Assembly: GCA_025056955.1 (NCBI GenBank)
Contig: JANWYL010000155.1
Coordinates: 1 to 7,389 of the forward strand
DNA from: Sandaracinaceae bacterium
GTDB taxonomy: Bacteria > Myxococcota_A > Polyangia > Polyangiales > Sandaracinaceae
Length of the DNA: 7,389 bases
Reading direction: 5' to 3'
The translations under genes and the position numbers were made by a program. Below are positions 1 through 7,065 of the stretch, piece after piece. The notes below the pieces were generated by a model, which was not told where the DNA came from, made no database searches, and saw only the letters and a program-made list of their open reading frames with translations. The first letter of the stretch is position 1, and each line of letters begins with the position of its first letter.

Positions 1-899
1 GAAAGGGAGGGGTCCAAACTTCTGCACCGTGAACGGCCCTCGTCCCATGCCACTTGGTCGATCGCTTGGGACAAGGCGCGCCGCAGCTCACCTGGCGATT
101 CCCCACGTCCAAGGGGAGGAAGCGAGTCGCGGTAAGCAAGAAGCGACTGGCACACCAGACGCCCTGAAACCTCACGCAAGCGGTTGATGATCTCGACCTT
201 TTTGGATTCGTTCAAGTCATTTCGCCGAAGAAATTGCTCGTAGCCACTCAGCATGACAGAAATTGGCATTTTGCCCAAAAAAGTGTGAAACCGGTTCACA
301 TCCCTTTCGCCCCCCAAGCGGCCAATCGCCTCGCTGGCTCCAAGCACCCCTCGTTCGAACGCCAAAAAAAGGAGCTCAAGCGAGTTTTTCGCTCCAAGCT
401 TGCCAAGGGCCTCTGCACAGGCTTCACGCACATTCCGATCGCTGTCCCTCAGGCCTTGCTCGATCAAGGGAATCACGCGGCGGTCATTGATCGAAGCCAG
501 TGCGGCATAGGCCCGCCGACGCACGCCAGCACGCCGATGGCGGATCATCTCAGAAAGCACCTCGATGCTTTCCGGCATTCCGAGGCGTGCGAGGGCATCG
601 ATGGCAGCATCGGTGATGGCATCGGGTGGCCCTGATCGCAACAAAGCGGCAAGAGGAGCGATAGCCTCTCGGGTGTTCATGATGGTGAGCAAAGTGATGG
701 CTTCGCGGACTTCGTCTGGGTTTTTGCTTTGAAGCCTTGCTGCGACTTTTGGCAATTCCTCAATTGGAGGAATCTCTGGAGAAGGCGCTTCAGGGGGAGG
801 GCTTGGCGCCCGCCGTGCCCTCTCTTTGGGAGCTGCCAAACCGAATGAATTGAGAAAAAAAAACAAAACACCCAAAAAGGTCCCTGCCCAACGCATCAT
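1..899 (-). CDS. Exported HEAT-repeat protein, C-terminus beyond window edge
   Basis: The minus strand is open from an ATG at 899 to the window edge, giving 299 residues with no stop; the C-terminus is missing. An ATG pair (899 and 896) follows a GGAG ribosome site 6 or 9 nt upstream. Residues 3-23 form a signal peptide (Arg-Trp start, hydrophobic run LGVLFFFL, likely cleavage near GLAA). A Pro-rich stretch follows (about 31-50). From about 48 to 195 there are roughly five HEAT-like helical pairs, with recurring patterns such as AIAPLAALLR, AAIDALARLG, VRRRAYAALASI and VREACAEALGKLG. The remainder (about 200-299) is helical and charged, without a recognised domain. HEAT repeats are protein-binding scaffolds, so a periplasmic scaffold role is inferred; no catalytic motif is visible. 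The gene is transcribed away from the NAGPA-like gene. The HEAT assignment is strong; the cellular role is unknown. Confidence 0.85.
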   Translation of the reverse strand, partial: MMRWAGTFLGVLFFFLNSFGLAAPKERARRAPSPPPEAPSPEIPPIEELPKVAARLQSKNPDEVREAITLLTIMNTREAIAPLAALLRSGPPDAITDAAIDALARLGMPESIEVLSEMIRHRRAGVRRRAYAALASINDRRVIPLIEQGLRDSDRNVREACAEALGKLGAKNSLELLFLAFERGVLGASEAIGRLGGERDVNRFHTFLGKMPISVMLSGYEQFLRRNDLNESKKVEIINRLREVSGRLVCQSLLAYRDSLPPLGRGESPGELRRALSQAIDQVAWDEGRSRCRSLDPSL

Positions 900-905
900 G
901 GAAAT

Positions 906-909
906 CTCC
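906..909 (-). promoter_or_regulatory. Ribosome binding site of the HEAT-repeat gene
   Basis: On the minus strand GGAG lies 6 nt before the ATG at 899 and 9 nt before the ATG at 896. Either start is acceptable; the products differ by one Met. Confidence 0.6.
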
Positions 910-961
910 GGATTTCTGAACCTCAACCCTCATCTTACCTGCGCTGGCCCAAATCAAGGCA

Positions 962-971
962 TGACCGGTCA
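962..971. promoter_or_regulatory. Perfect 10-bp palindrome TGACCGGTCA, candidate operator
   Basis: TGACCGGTCA is its own reverse complement and sits near the middle of the divergent intergenic region. A dimeric regulator bound here could control both flanking genes. The symmetry does not extend into the flanking bases. Operator function is inference from sequence and position only. Confidence 0.3.
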
Positions 972-1048
972 GACCTTGCTGCCTGCGAATGGAGGATGCC
1001 TAAGAAGCGTCCAATTCCAATGAAGGGTCAAAAAATTTCAAAAAGGGC

Positions 1049-3766
1049 ATGCCTAATGCTAATCGCTTTTTAGGTCTTCTCATGTTCCCAACTCTTCGCT
1101 TGGCCACTTGGTTTCGCTGGCGTTCCGAGAAATTTTTGAATCCGCCATCTGAAGCGCAAGTCAAACATCGCTTTTTTCGCCAATGGTGGTCTCCTCGACG
1201 CAGGTGGATCGCTTTTATGGCCCTTGTTTTGGGCGCTCTCCTCTTCCATCACGCCAGAGAAAACACCGCCTCGATGGGGGATTGGAACCACTCAGTGGCT
1301 TCTGTGCTCAGGCGCCGAGGGCTTGAGGTAGAGCCAAAAGAAATTGTGTGGATTGAGCAAGATTCGAAATTTGGTTGGACCCCTGTTTTGTTTTTGGGAA
1401 AGAGGGAAGGGGAAGAGAGCGAAGTGTATGGGGCTTATGTGCGAAAAGGTCCAAAGGGCCTTGTGACTGATGTGTCCAACCTCGTAAACCTCACCCGAAC
1501 ACGGGCCTTTTCCGAAGAAGGCCTTGTCTTTTTTTGGCCTTATGCCGCCTTTTTAAGCAGAAGTAGCCGCGGAGTTGAGGCAATTGTGATTTTCGATTTG
1601 AGGGGCATACCCAAAAAAGCCACAAAGGGATGGAGCTGGATCGAGCGCGTTCAATACGCGATTACCAACTGGCAAAAAACCGGCCGCTTCAAAGGGATTG
1701 AAATCGTCCGCCTTGCGCTTCCTAGGCCAGAGAAAAAAGTGGAAATATCGATCGCAGGTGGGCTCCTTAGGGCTCGCCTTGGCGAAAAGGAGCTGATTGA
1801 ATTTGACCTTCAAAAAAAGCGCCTCAAAACAGGTGAGGCCCACGTTCAAGCTGAGGTTCCAAGCATCCAAGGAGGCATCGCGTGGGTTGTGGACACGGTG
1901 CGGGCGTGGGTAGGCCCTGAGCCCATCGAATGGCTTGAGCACTTCGTTTTCAACCTCCGAGACCGATGGGAACGGCTAAGCTACCGCTGGCTTAGGAAAA
2001 AACAGGAAAGCAGCGGTCAAGAAGCCTTGATCGAAATGAAGGTGCGAAAGCCAAAAAAAACCCAAAAAGCCACTCTTCCATTCGGGGCCCAATCTCGCAC
2101 ACAGACAGAAGAGACAGAAGAAGAAAAGGCAGAGCTTCAATGGAAAGGGCATGATTTCCCACCCCCTCCGATTCATGGGATGCTTGTGCCACCAATTGAG
2201 GGTGAAGGCAAGTGGGTACCCCTTGCGGATGACCCCTTTGTGAATGCGTATCCAGGAGCTCCTCCTGCTTTTGCGCAAACTTTTATTCGGGTCGACCCGG
2301 AGCGCCCCTACGTTAAGATTTACATCGTCCTCTGGGATCCGCGCCAGGTCCAACTGCGAATCGTGGCCGGTACGAGAGAACCAGAGAGTGCGCGGGGGGA
2401 GTTCGGAACAGGTTCCATTCCACGCGATCCCTATACCTTGCGCTGGCTTGTGGCTGCTTTCAATGGTGGTTTTCAAGCGATGCACGGGGAGTTTGGAATG
2501 ATGAGCGAGGGGCGTGTGTATCTTCCCCCAAAACCGTGGGCAGCCACTGTGGCCGTGCGTCGCGATGGTCGGGTTGGAATGGGAAGCTGGCCTGGGCCAA
2601 ATTGGAAAGGTGATTTTGACGAAGAGCGAGCCATTGCACAAATTCCCGAAGATTTTGTCGAATTTCGGCAAAATTTGACCTCTGTCGTCGAAAATGGCCA
2701 GTTTAATCCATGGAAGCGGTGGTGGTGGGGAGCTGCGCCTCCAAACGCCAAAGAGCAAACCTACACCCACCGAAGCGGCCTTTGCTTGACCCAAGAAGGC
2801 TTTATGGCCTACTTTTGGGGGCCATCGATGGGGCCGGAAGCGATGGGGGCTGCGATGATTGCAGCCCGTTGTGTTCGGGGAATGCACCTTGACATGAACA
2901 GCGCCCACTGTGGCTTCGAATTTTTCCGCCCCTATCGAATGGAGCCAGATCCATTTGATCCTCCTTTGCCTCCTCTTGATGGGATCGAGCCAGGGAGCGA
3001 ATACGATGGGCCTTTTCCCAATGCTCCTGGATTTGCCTACCGCGCGCGAAAGGCAGTGCGGAGCATGGCCATGCGATTTCCGCGCTACACCAATGCCGAT
3101 CCTCGGGACTTTTTCTACCTCGTTCTTCGACCGACCTTGCCTGGTCCGCCTCTCCGAGATGGAACCCGGTTTTCCATGCGCCTCCCCGAGGGAATGTCAT
3201 GGCCGCCTCCTTTTGGAGTTGCTGAGCACCCCCTTGGCCGAATCGTTCGGATCGATCCAAGGCGTGCCATACCTCAGCCCCTAAAGGAACCCCGTCACCT
3301 CAAAAAGATCGCCAGAATTTACACCCTTGGAGAAGGAAGCCATGCCCTTTTCGCTCGTCCCCTTGTGGTTGGCCTAAATTATGCGGTTGACGTGTCCAGC
3401 TCGGCGGGGATCCAATTGCTCAAGGGCCCATTGGCAAGCTCCAAAAGCAAAGCTGCAATTGGGGTTGATCGCGATGGCTTCCTTACCTACGTTGAGGGAA
3501 GTGTGCTCAATTTGCTTGAGCTTGCAGGCGTGAAGGAAGCGATTGAAGTGCCAGAAGGGGCCTTAAGCCTTTCTCCTCCCTCTGAGGGGACTGATACGAG
3601 TCCTGCTCTGTATTTCTTTGCTGAAGAGGCACCTCCCACTGAGATTCTTTGGCCTGAAAACCGACCTCTTCCTTACTCCAAGTGGGGTTTCCTCCAAGAT
3701 CAAAGGGTGCGTTACTTCCGTACTGAGCCTCCCCGCTTCAGTCAGCCAAGCGATGGAAGCCGATAG
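1049..3766 (+). CDS. Large membrane-anchored protein with phosphodiester-glycosidase-like (NAGPA) domain
   Basis: A 905-residue reading frame. Residues 52-68 (after RRR, IAFMALVLGALLF) form a single N-terminal membrane anchor preceded by a very basic segment, so the bulk should be periplasmic. Residues 70-330 are not recognised. Residues 330-400 are a charged, Pro-rich linker. Residues about 405-640 resemble the NAGPA / phosphodiester glycosidase fold: an entry strand (VKIYIVLWDPRQVQLRIVAG), the NGGF motif at 472-475 followed by HGEFG, the strand RSGLCLTQEGFMAYF at 575-589, and LDMNSAHCGFEFF at 614-626 where the family usually has LDGG. Residues 802-817 weakly echo 576-591. NAGPA-type enzymes cleave sugar-phosphodiester bonds, but the altered LDGG motif makes activity uncertain. 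The first ATG (1049) has GGG only 1 nt upstream; the ATG at 1082 has AGG 7 nt upstream and would also keep the anchor. The kinase gene follows in the same direction after 125 bp. Confidence 0.8.
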   Translation: MPNANRFLGLLMFPTLRLATWFRWRSEKFLNPPSEAQVKHRFFRQWWSPRRRWIAFMALVLGALLFHHARENTASMGDWNHSVASVLRRRGLEVEPKEIVWIEQDSKFGWTPVLFLGKREGEESEVYGAYVRKGPKGLVTDVSNLVNLTRTRAFSEEGLVFFWPYAAFLSRSSRGVEAIVIFDLRGIPKKATKGWSWIERVQYAITNWQKTGRFKGIEIVRLALPRPEKKVEISIAGGLLRARLGEKELIEFDLQKKRLKTGEAHVQAEVPSIQGGIAWVVDTVRAWVGPEPIEWLEHFVFNLRDRWERLSYRWLRKKQESSGQEALIEMKVRKPKKTQKATLPFGAQSRTQTEETEEEKAELQWKGHDFPPPPIHGMLVPPIEGEGKWVPLADDPFVNAYPGAPPAFAQTFIRVDPERPYVKIYIVLWDPRQVQLRIVAGTREPESARGEFGTGSIPRDPYTLRWLVAAFNGGFQAMHGEFGMMSEGRVYLPPKPWAATVAVRRDGRVGMGSWPGPNWKGDFDEERAIAQIPEDFVEFRQNLTSVVENGQFNPWKRWWWGAAPPNAKEQTYTHRSGLCLTQEGFMAYFWGPSMGPEAMGAAMIAARCVRGMHLDMNSAHCGFEFFRPYRMEPDPFDPPLPPLDGIEPGSEYDGPFPNAPGFAYRARKAVRSMAMRFPRYTNADPRDFFYLVLRPTLPGPPLRDGTRFSMRLPEGMSWPPPFGVAEHPLGRIVRIDPRRAIPQPLKEPRHLKKIARIYTLGEGSHALFARPLVVGLNYAVDVSSSAGIQLLKGPLASSKSKAAIGVDRDGFLTYVEGSVLNLLELAGVKEAIEVPEGALSLSPPSEGTDTSPALYFFAEEAPPTEILWPENRPLPYSKWGFLQDQRVRYFRTEPPRFSQPSDGSR

Positions 3767-3891
3767 GGCTTACGATTGGTGAAAAGCCGTTTTGCTCTTT
3801 TCCCTATGGGTTGCCCTTTTATAAACTACTAGTTGCGAAGAGCGCAGGTCCAAATGCTCCTACATTATTCATCCTTGGTAGAGGTGAATTC
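3767..3891 (+). promoter_or_regulatory. Intergenic leader upstream of the kinase gene
   Basis: This 125-bp gap contains an AT-rich patch. TATAAA at 3820-3825 matches the -10 consensus in 5 of 6 positions, but there is no convincing -35 box at the right distance. It overlaps an 11-bp palindrome, AACTA-C-TAGTT, at 3824-3834. No Rho-independent terminator for the upstream gene is visible, so read-through from the NAGPA-like gene is possible. A reading-frame extension of the kinase back to TTG 3811 crosses this region but is not favoured. Confidence 0.3.
3881..3886 (+). promoter_or_regulatory. Ribosome binding site that decides the kinase start
   Basis: GAGGTG lies 5 nt before the GTG at 3892. 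No comparable site precedes the in-frame TTG at 3811. From the GTG the protein begins with a short basic stretch leading straight into FGKYLLLERI, the usual start of this kinase type. Confidence 0.7.
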
Positions 3892-6594
3892 GTGAGAAGG
3901 CTCCTTCGGTTTGGAAAGTATCTTCTCCTTGAGCGAATCAACGTTGGTGGAATGGCCGAGGTTTACAAGGCCAAGCTCAGAGGAGTTGAAGGCTTTGAGC
4001 GCCTGGTTGCGATCAAGCGCATTCTCCCTTCCATTGCCGAAGATAAGGAATTTATCAGCATGTTTATCGACGAAGCGAGGATTGCTTCGCAGCTCAATCA
4101 CCCAAACATTGTCCAGATCTATGAGCTTGGGAAAGAAGGCGAATCGTACTTTATCGCGATGGAATACATCCAGGGCAAAGATGTGCGAGCCATTTTTGAC
4201 AGGGCCCGCAAAAGGGGAGAGACCGTCCCAATCCCAATGGCGTGTCACATCATGATGAAGGTGTGCGAGGGGCTCGACTACGCCCACAACAAAAAAGACG
4301 AAAGGGGGGTTGACATGAACCTCGTCCACCGCGATGTGAGCCCCCAAAACATCATCGTTTCGTACGATGGCGACGTGAAGATCATCGATTTCGGCATCGC
4401 TAAAGCAGCAAATAAAGCGAGCCAGACGCAAGCGGGCATTCTCAAAGGAAAGTTTGGTTACATGTCCCCTGAGCAGGTGCGCGGCCATCCGATCGACCGC
4501 CGAAGCGATATTTTTTCAGTTGGAATTGTTTTGTACGAACTTTTGACAGGAGAACGCCTTTTCCAGGGGGAAAGCGATTTTTCGACACTGGAGAAGGTGA
4601 AAAACGTCGATATCATGCCTCCCTCGACTTACAATCGAAAGATTCCCCCTGCGCTTGAGGCCATTGTGCTCAAGGCCCTCGCCAAAAACGTCGCAGATCG
4701 TTACCAGTCCGCAATGGATCTCCACGATGACCTTCAGTCTTTCATGTACACAAGCGGTCATTTCTTTTCACGTAAAGACCTGGCAGCCTACATGCGACAA
4801 GCCTTTGCGGACGATTTGGCAAAGGAACTCGCCCGACAGGAAGAGTACCGAAAGCTCGAACAGAATCTGGCTGAGGGGTCGAGCACTCAGGTGGTTGATC
4901 TTCATGAGATTGAGACCGAACCATCGCAGCCGCGGGCATCCCTTCAGGATGTGCGCGAAGGCGCACCTTTGCTAGAAAAAAGAAAAGCCACCCTGCTTGG
5001 AGTGGGAAACTCCATTCCCTCTTTTGGTTTCTCCTCTCAGCCAATGGTCGCGCCTACCGCCCCAGGGAATGCGGGAGCTGCCCTTGGAATCGATTGGGAC
5101 GACGAAGAGCTATCAACCCAGGTTTACGATAAGCCCGACCTTTCGAAGAAGTTGCCAGACATCGTCCTTCCTCAACCCATGCTCAACGCCCCTGCAGAAG
5201 CGCTTCAAGGCCCCATCCCAGAAGGTGAAGTTGCCCGACCTGCGTTGGGTTTTGGAGGTGTCCAGGTACCTGCGACTGGTGTCCAAGCTGCGCCCCTTTT
5301 TCCGCCATCTCCTCTTTCTCCCGCTTCTCCTCCAACAGCTGGTGATGGCTCCTCTTTGCCCTTGCCATCCGCTGGTCCCGCACCGATGCCCACAATTCCA
5401 CCCCTTTCCTCCCCATCTTCTCCTTCCCAGGCCCTTCCCAGAACGTCCCGAATTGGGTGGGTTGTCTGGGGTGGTGTGGCGATTTTGGCGTTGGCTGCAG
5501 TGGGAGGAGCATGGATTTTTTTTCAGCATCGTCCCGGAACCATTCAACTCACCACAAATCCTCCTGATGTTCGAATTTTTCTAAATGAACAACCCGTGCT
5601 TGCTTCGAGTTCAAGTCCATTTGTGCTTGCCCATTTGTCACCAGGCACTTACCAGCTCCGCATCGAAAAAGAAGGTTATGAAGCTTGGACCAGTACAATC
5701 CACCTTGAAGCAGGGCAACTGCTCACCATGCCGCCTGTTTTGCTGAGGCCTCTGGAGCCCACAGGAAGCCATAGCGCGCGAGGTGGGTACAGTCCGCCGC
5801 TACCTGTGCCAACTGGATTTGTGCTGGACACCGAACCCTCTGGTGCTCGGGTTTACGTCGGTGATCGTTTGCTTTCTGGCCGTACCCCTCTCGAAGTGAC
5901 CGATCTCGCGCCTGGCACCTATTCGCTCCGGGTAGAGCACAGCGAAAATTATGCTCCTTGGGTGACCCAGATATCGATTGCACCCGGCCAAGTCTTGAGG
6001 CTTGAACGGGTTCGGCTCACTGTTCGAAACGCTTCGGTTCAGTTCACCTCTGCTCCTGAAGGCGCCGAAGTGACGCTTATTCGAGGCTCGGAACGCCGAC
6101 GCCTAGGGGTCACTCCCATCACAGCCTTGGTCGATGTTACGGGAGGTCCATGGAACGTAGTTTATTCCAAGCCAGGATACGAGAGCACCCAGGCACTTTT
6201 GTCGATTCCTGAAGGAAAAACGGAGTGGACTCACTCCGTGACCCTCCGCGAAGAGAGGGGATCAACTCGGCACAGGGCATCGTCCCGTGCTCCGAAAGAA
6301 GCTGTTGATTCACCTGCGTCAACCCCTCAAATTCCTCAACGCATCGAGAACGCAGAGAGTGGATCCAGTGCTTCAGCCGGAAATGGCACACTTCAAGTCA
6401 ATTCGATGCCTTGGTCTGAGGTGTATATCGATGGGCGCCATATTGGCAGTACCCCACAGACGAATATTTCACTTCCTCCTGGCACCTATCGTGTTGAGCT
6501 GATTAACCCTCAATTCAATGCACGAGAAAGTTTCACTGTTGAAATCAAAGCGGGGCAAACAGTTCGAAAAATCGTAAAATTGCAAATCCCTTGA
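3892..6594 (+). CDS. Transmembrane Ser/Thr protein kinase with four PEGA-type repeats
   Basis: A 900-residue protein read from GTG 3892. The kinase domain covers about 6-285: nucleotide loop NVGGMAEVY (17-25), catalytic Lys42 (VAIK), helix-C Glu61, HRD at 146-148, Asn153, DFG at 166-168, SPE at 192-194, Asp206 and Arg270. All key catalytic residues are present, so it should be active, phosphorylating Ser/Thr in the cytoplasm. A linker at about 300-520 is Pro/Ser-rich and carries the short motifs STQVVD (331-336), ATLLG (366-370) and STQVYD (408-413). One membrane helix lies at 521-544. Four PEGA-type beta repeats follow outside the membrane, at about 549-615, 642-709, 714-785 and 832-900, each with a surface-strand core such as PSGARVYVGD and mostly a PGTY turn. 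PEGA repeats are thought to bind envelope or surface ligands, so this is a likely envelope sensor kinase. The third repeat is the most divergent. The ligand and substrates cannot be told. A T8 tract at 5516-5523 falls at the helix end. The gene is convergent with a small exported-protein gene 11 bp downstream. Confidence 0.95.
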   Translation: MRRLLRFGKYLLLERINVGGMAEVYKAKLRGVEGFERLVAIKRILPSIAEDKEFISMFIDEARIASQLNHPNIVQIYELGKEGESYFIAMEYIQGKDVRAIFDRARKRGETVPIPMACHIMMKVCEGLDYAHNKKDERGVDMNLVHRDVSPQNIIVSYDGDVKIIDFGIAKAANKASQTQAGILKGKFGYMSPEQVRGHPIDRRSDIFSVGIVLYELLTGERLFQGESDFSTLEKVKNVDIMPPSTYNRKIPPALEAIVLKALAKNVADRYQSAMDLHDDLQSFMYTSGHFFSRKDLAAYMRQAFADDLAKELARQEEYRKLEQNLAEGSSTQVVDLHEIETEPSQPRASLQDVREGAPLLEKRKATLLGVGNSIPSFGFSSQPMVAPTAPGNAGAALGIDWDDEELSTQVYDKPDLSKKLPDIVLPQPMLNAPAEALQGPIPEGEVARPALGFGGVQVPATGVQAAPLFPPSPLSPASPPTAGDGSSLPLPSAGPAPMPTIPPLSSPSSPSQALPRTSRIGWVVWGGVAILALAAVGGAWIFFQHRPGTIQLTTNPPDVRIFLNEQPVLASSSSPFVLAHLSPGTYQLRIEKEGYEAWTSTIHLEAGQLLTMPPVLLRPLEPTGSHSARGGYSPPLPVPTGFVLDTEPSGARVYVGDRLLSGRTPLEVTDLAPGTYSLRVEHSENYAPWVTQISIAPGQVLRLERVRLTVRNASVQFTSAPEGAEVTLIRGSERRRLGVTPITALVDVTGGPWNVVYSKPGYESTQALLSIPEGKTEWTHSVTLREERGSTRHRASSRAPKEAVDSPASTPQIPQRIENAESGSSASAGNGTLQVNSMPWSEVYIDGRHIGSTPQTNISLPPGTYRVELINPQFNARESFTVEIKAGQTVRKIVKLQIP

Positions 6595-6605
6595 GGAGGA
6601 TAAAC

Positions 6606-7061
6606 CTAGGGAAGCGCATGAGATGCTTCGGAAGAAGCCCCTTCTTCTCGAGAAGGAGAGGGCGAGGCTTTGCTTTCTTTATCACCCTGCTCGTCTCGGA
6701 GTTTTCGCAAAAGACGCTCAAAAAGCAAGCGCTCGAAAAAGCTTGGAAGAGATGGAGTTTGAATGGTGATGCGCACCCGACCGCTGCGGTTTTGGAGTGA
6801 AGCGATTTCAAAACTTCCTCGAAAAAAACGAGGGGGCCCTGGGCATTCGAAAAAGATAAATCCCCCCTCCATGTCCCGGTCGGCAAAGGTGCAATTGAGA
6901 TCAACGCGCAGCAAGCGAATCGCAGTGGGCCATACGACCTCAAAGCGATATGGCACCTCCCCTGAGAAGCGCCCTTTGCTTTTTTGAGGAAAAGCAAGTA
7001 CCCCAAAAAGGGCAAGAAAAACCATCGCCAGCCGCTTAGCCCAACGAAAGTTGGTGCTCAT
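6606..7061 (-). CDS. Small exported protein of unknown function
   Basis: A 151-residue frame from ATG 7061 to TAG at 6606-6608. Residues 1-24 form a signal peptide: basic start (RWAKR), hydrophobic core MVFLALFGVLA. The middle (about 30-105) looks like a compact beta domain, with alternating strands such as YRFEVVWPTAIRLLRVDL, GGFIFFE and RVRITIQT, and two cysteines (57, 73) that could form a disulfide once exported. Residues 106-122 are a basic amphipathic helix (FFERLLFERLLRKLR), and the C-terminal 25 or so are charged, Ser-rich and probably disordered. I do not recognise the family. AAGG sits only 1 nt before the ATG, so the ribosome site is poor and translation may be coupled to the upstream gene, whose stop is 48 bp away on the same strand. 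The signal peptide and the protein-like composition, unlike the antisense frames, argue that it is real. Confidence 0.72.
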   Translation of the reverse strand: MSTNFRWAKRLAMVFLALFGVLAFPQKSKGRFSGEVPYRFEVVWPTAIRLLRVDLNCTFADRDMEGGFIFFECPGPPRFFRGSFEIASLQNRSGRVRITIQTPSLPSFFERLLFERLLRKLRDEQGDKESKASPSPSREEGASSEASHALP

Positions 7062-7065
7062 GCCT

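Larger units (their letters stand above)
900..1048. promoter_or_regulatory. Divergent intergenic region with promoters for both flanking genes
   Basis: This 149-bp gap separates two divergent genes and must hold a promoter for each, unless transcription enters from elsewhere. I see no strong sigma70-type pair. On the minus strand a TTGATT and a TAAGAT (at 937-932) are only 14 bp apart, too close for a convincing promoter. The clearest signal is the palindrome at 962-971, listed separately. No small gene is supported here. Confidence 0.45.

Noticed and set aside
234..635. Plus-strand open frame of 133 codons
   Set aside because: It is antisense to the HEAT-repeat gene, whose frame gives regular HEAT repeats and a signal peptide; the plus-strand product has no coherent domain pattern.
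677..871. Minus-strand 64-codon frame with a hydrophobic start
   Set aside because: It lies in a different frame inside the HEAT-repeat gene and reflects its T-rich signal peptide region.
1976..2908. Long minus-strand open frame of 310 codons
   Set aside because: Fully antisense to the NAGPA-like gene; its product is rich in Pro, His, Ser and Trp without domain pattern, as expected of a shadow frame.
3865..4488. Minus-strand open frame of 207 codons
   Set aside because: Antisense to the kinase catalytic domain, whose motifs fix the true frame.
6644..6655. 12-bp palindrome CTTCTCGAGAAG
   Set aside because: It lies within coding sequence for a Ser/Arg/Glu-rich tail where such repeats arise readily from codon composition; no sign of function.
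6591..6800. Possible small plus-strand gene after the AGGAGG at the kinase stop
   Set aside because: The first ATG (6618) is 18 nt from AGGAGG, too far, and the product is antisense to the small exported-protein gene and looks like random basic sequence.
6817..6833. Hairpin CCTCG-A7-CGAGG as a terminator
   Set aside because: It has only a 5-bp stem, lies inside the small exported-protein gene, and is not followed by a T-run in either direction.
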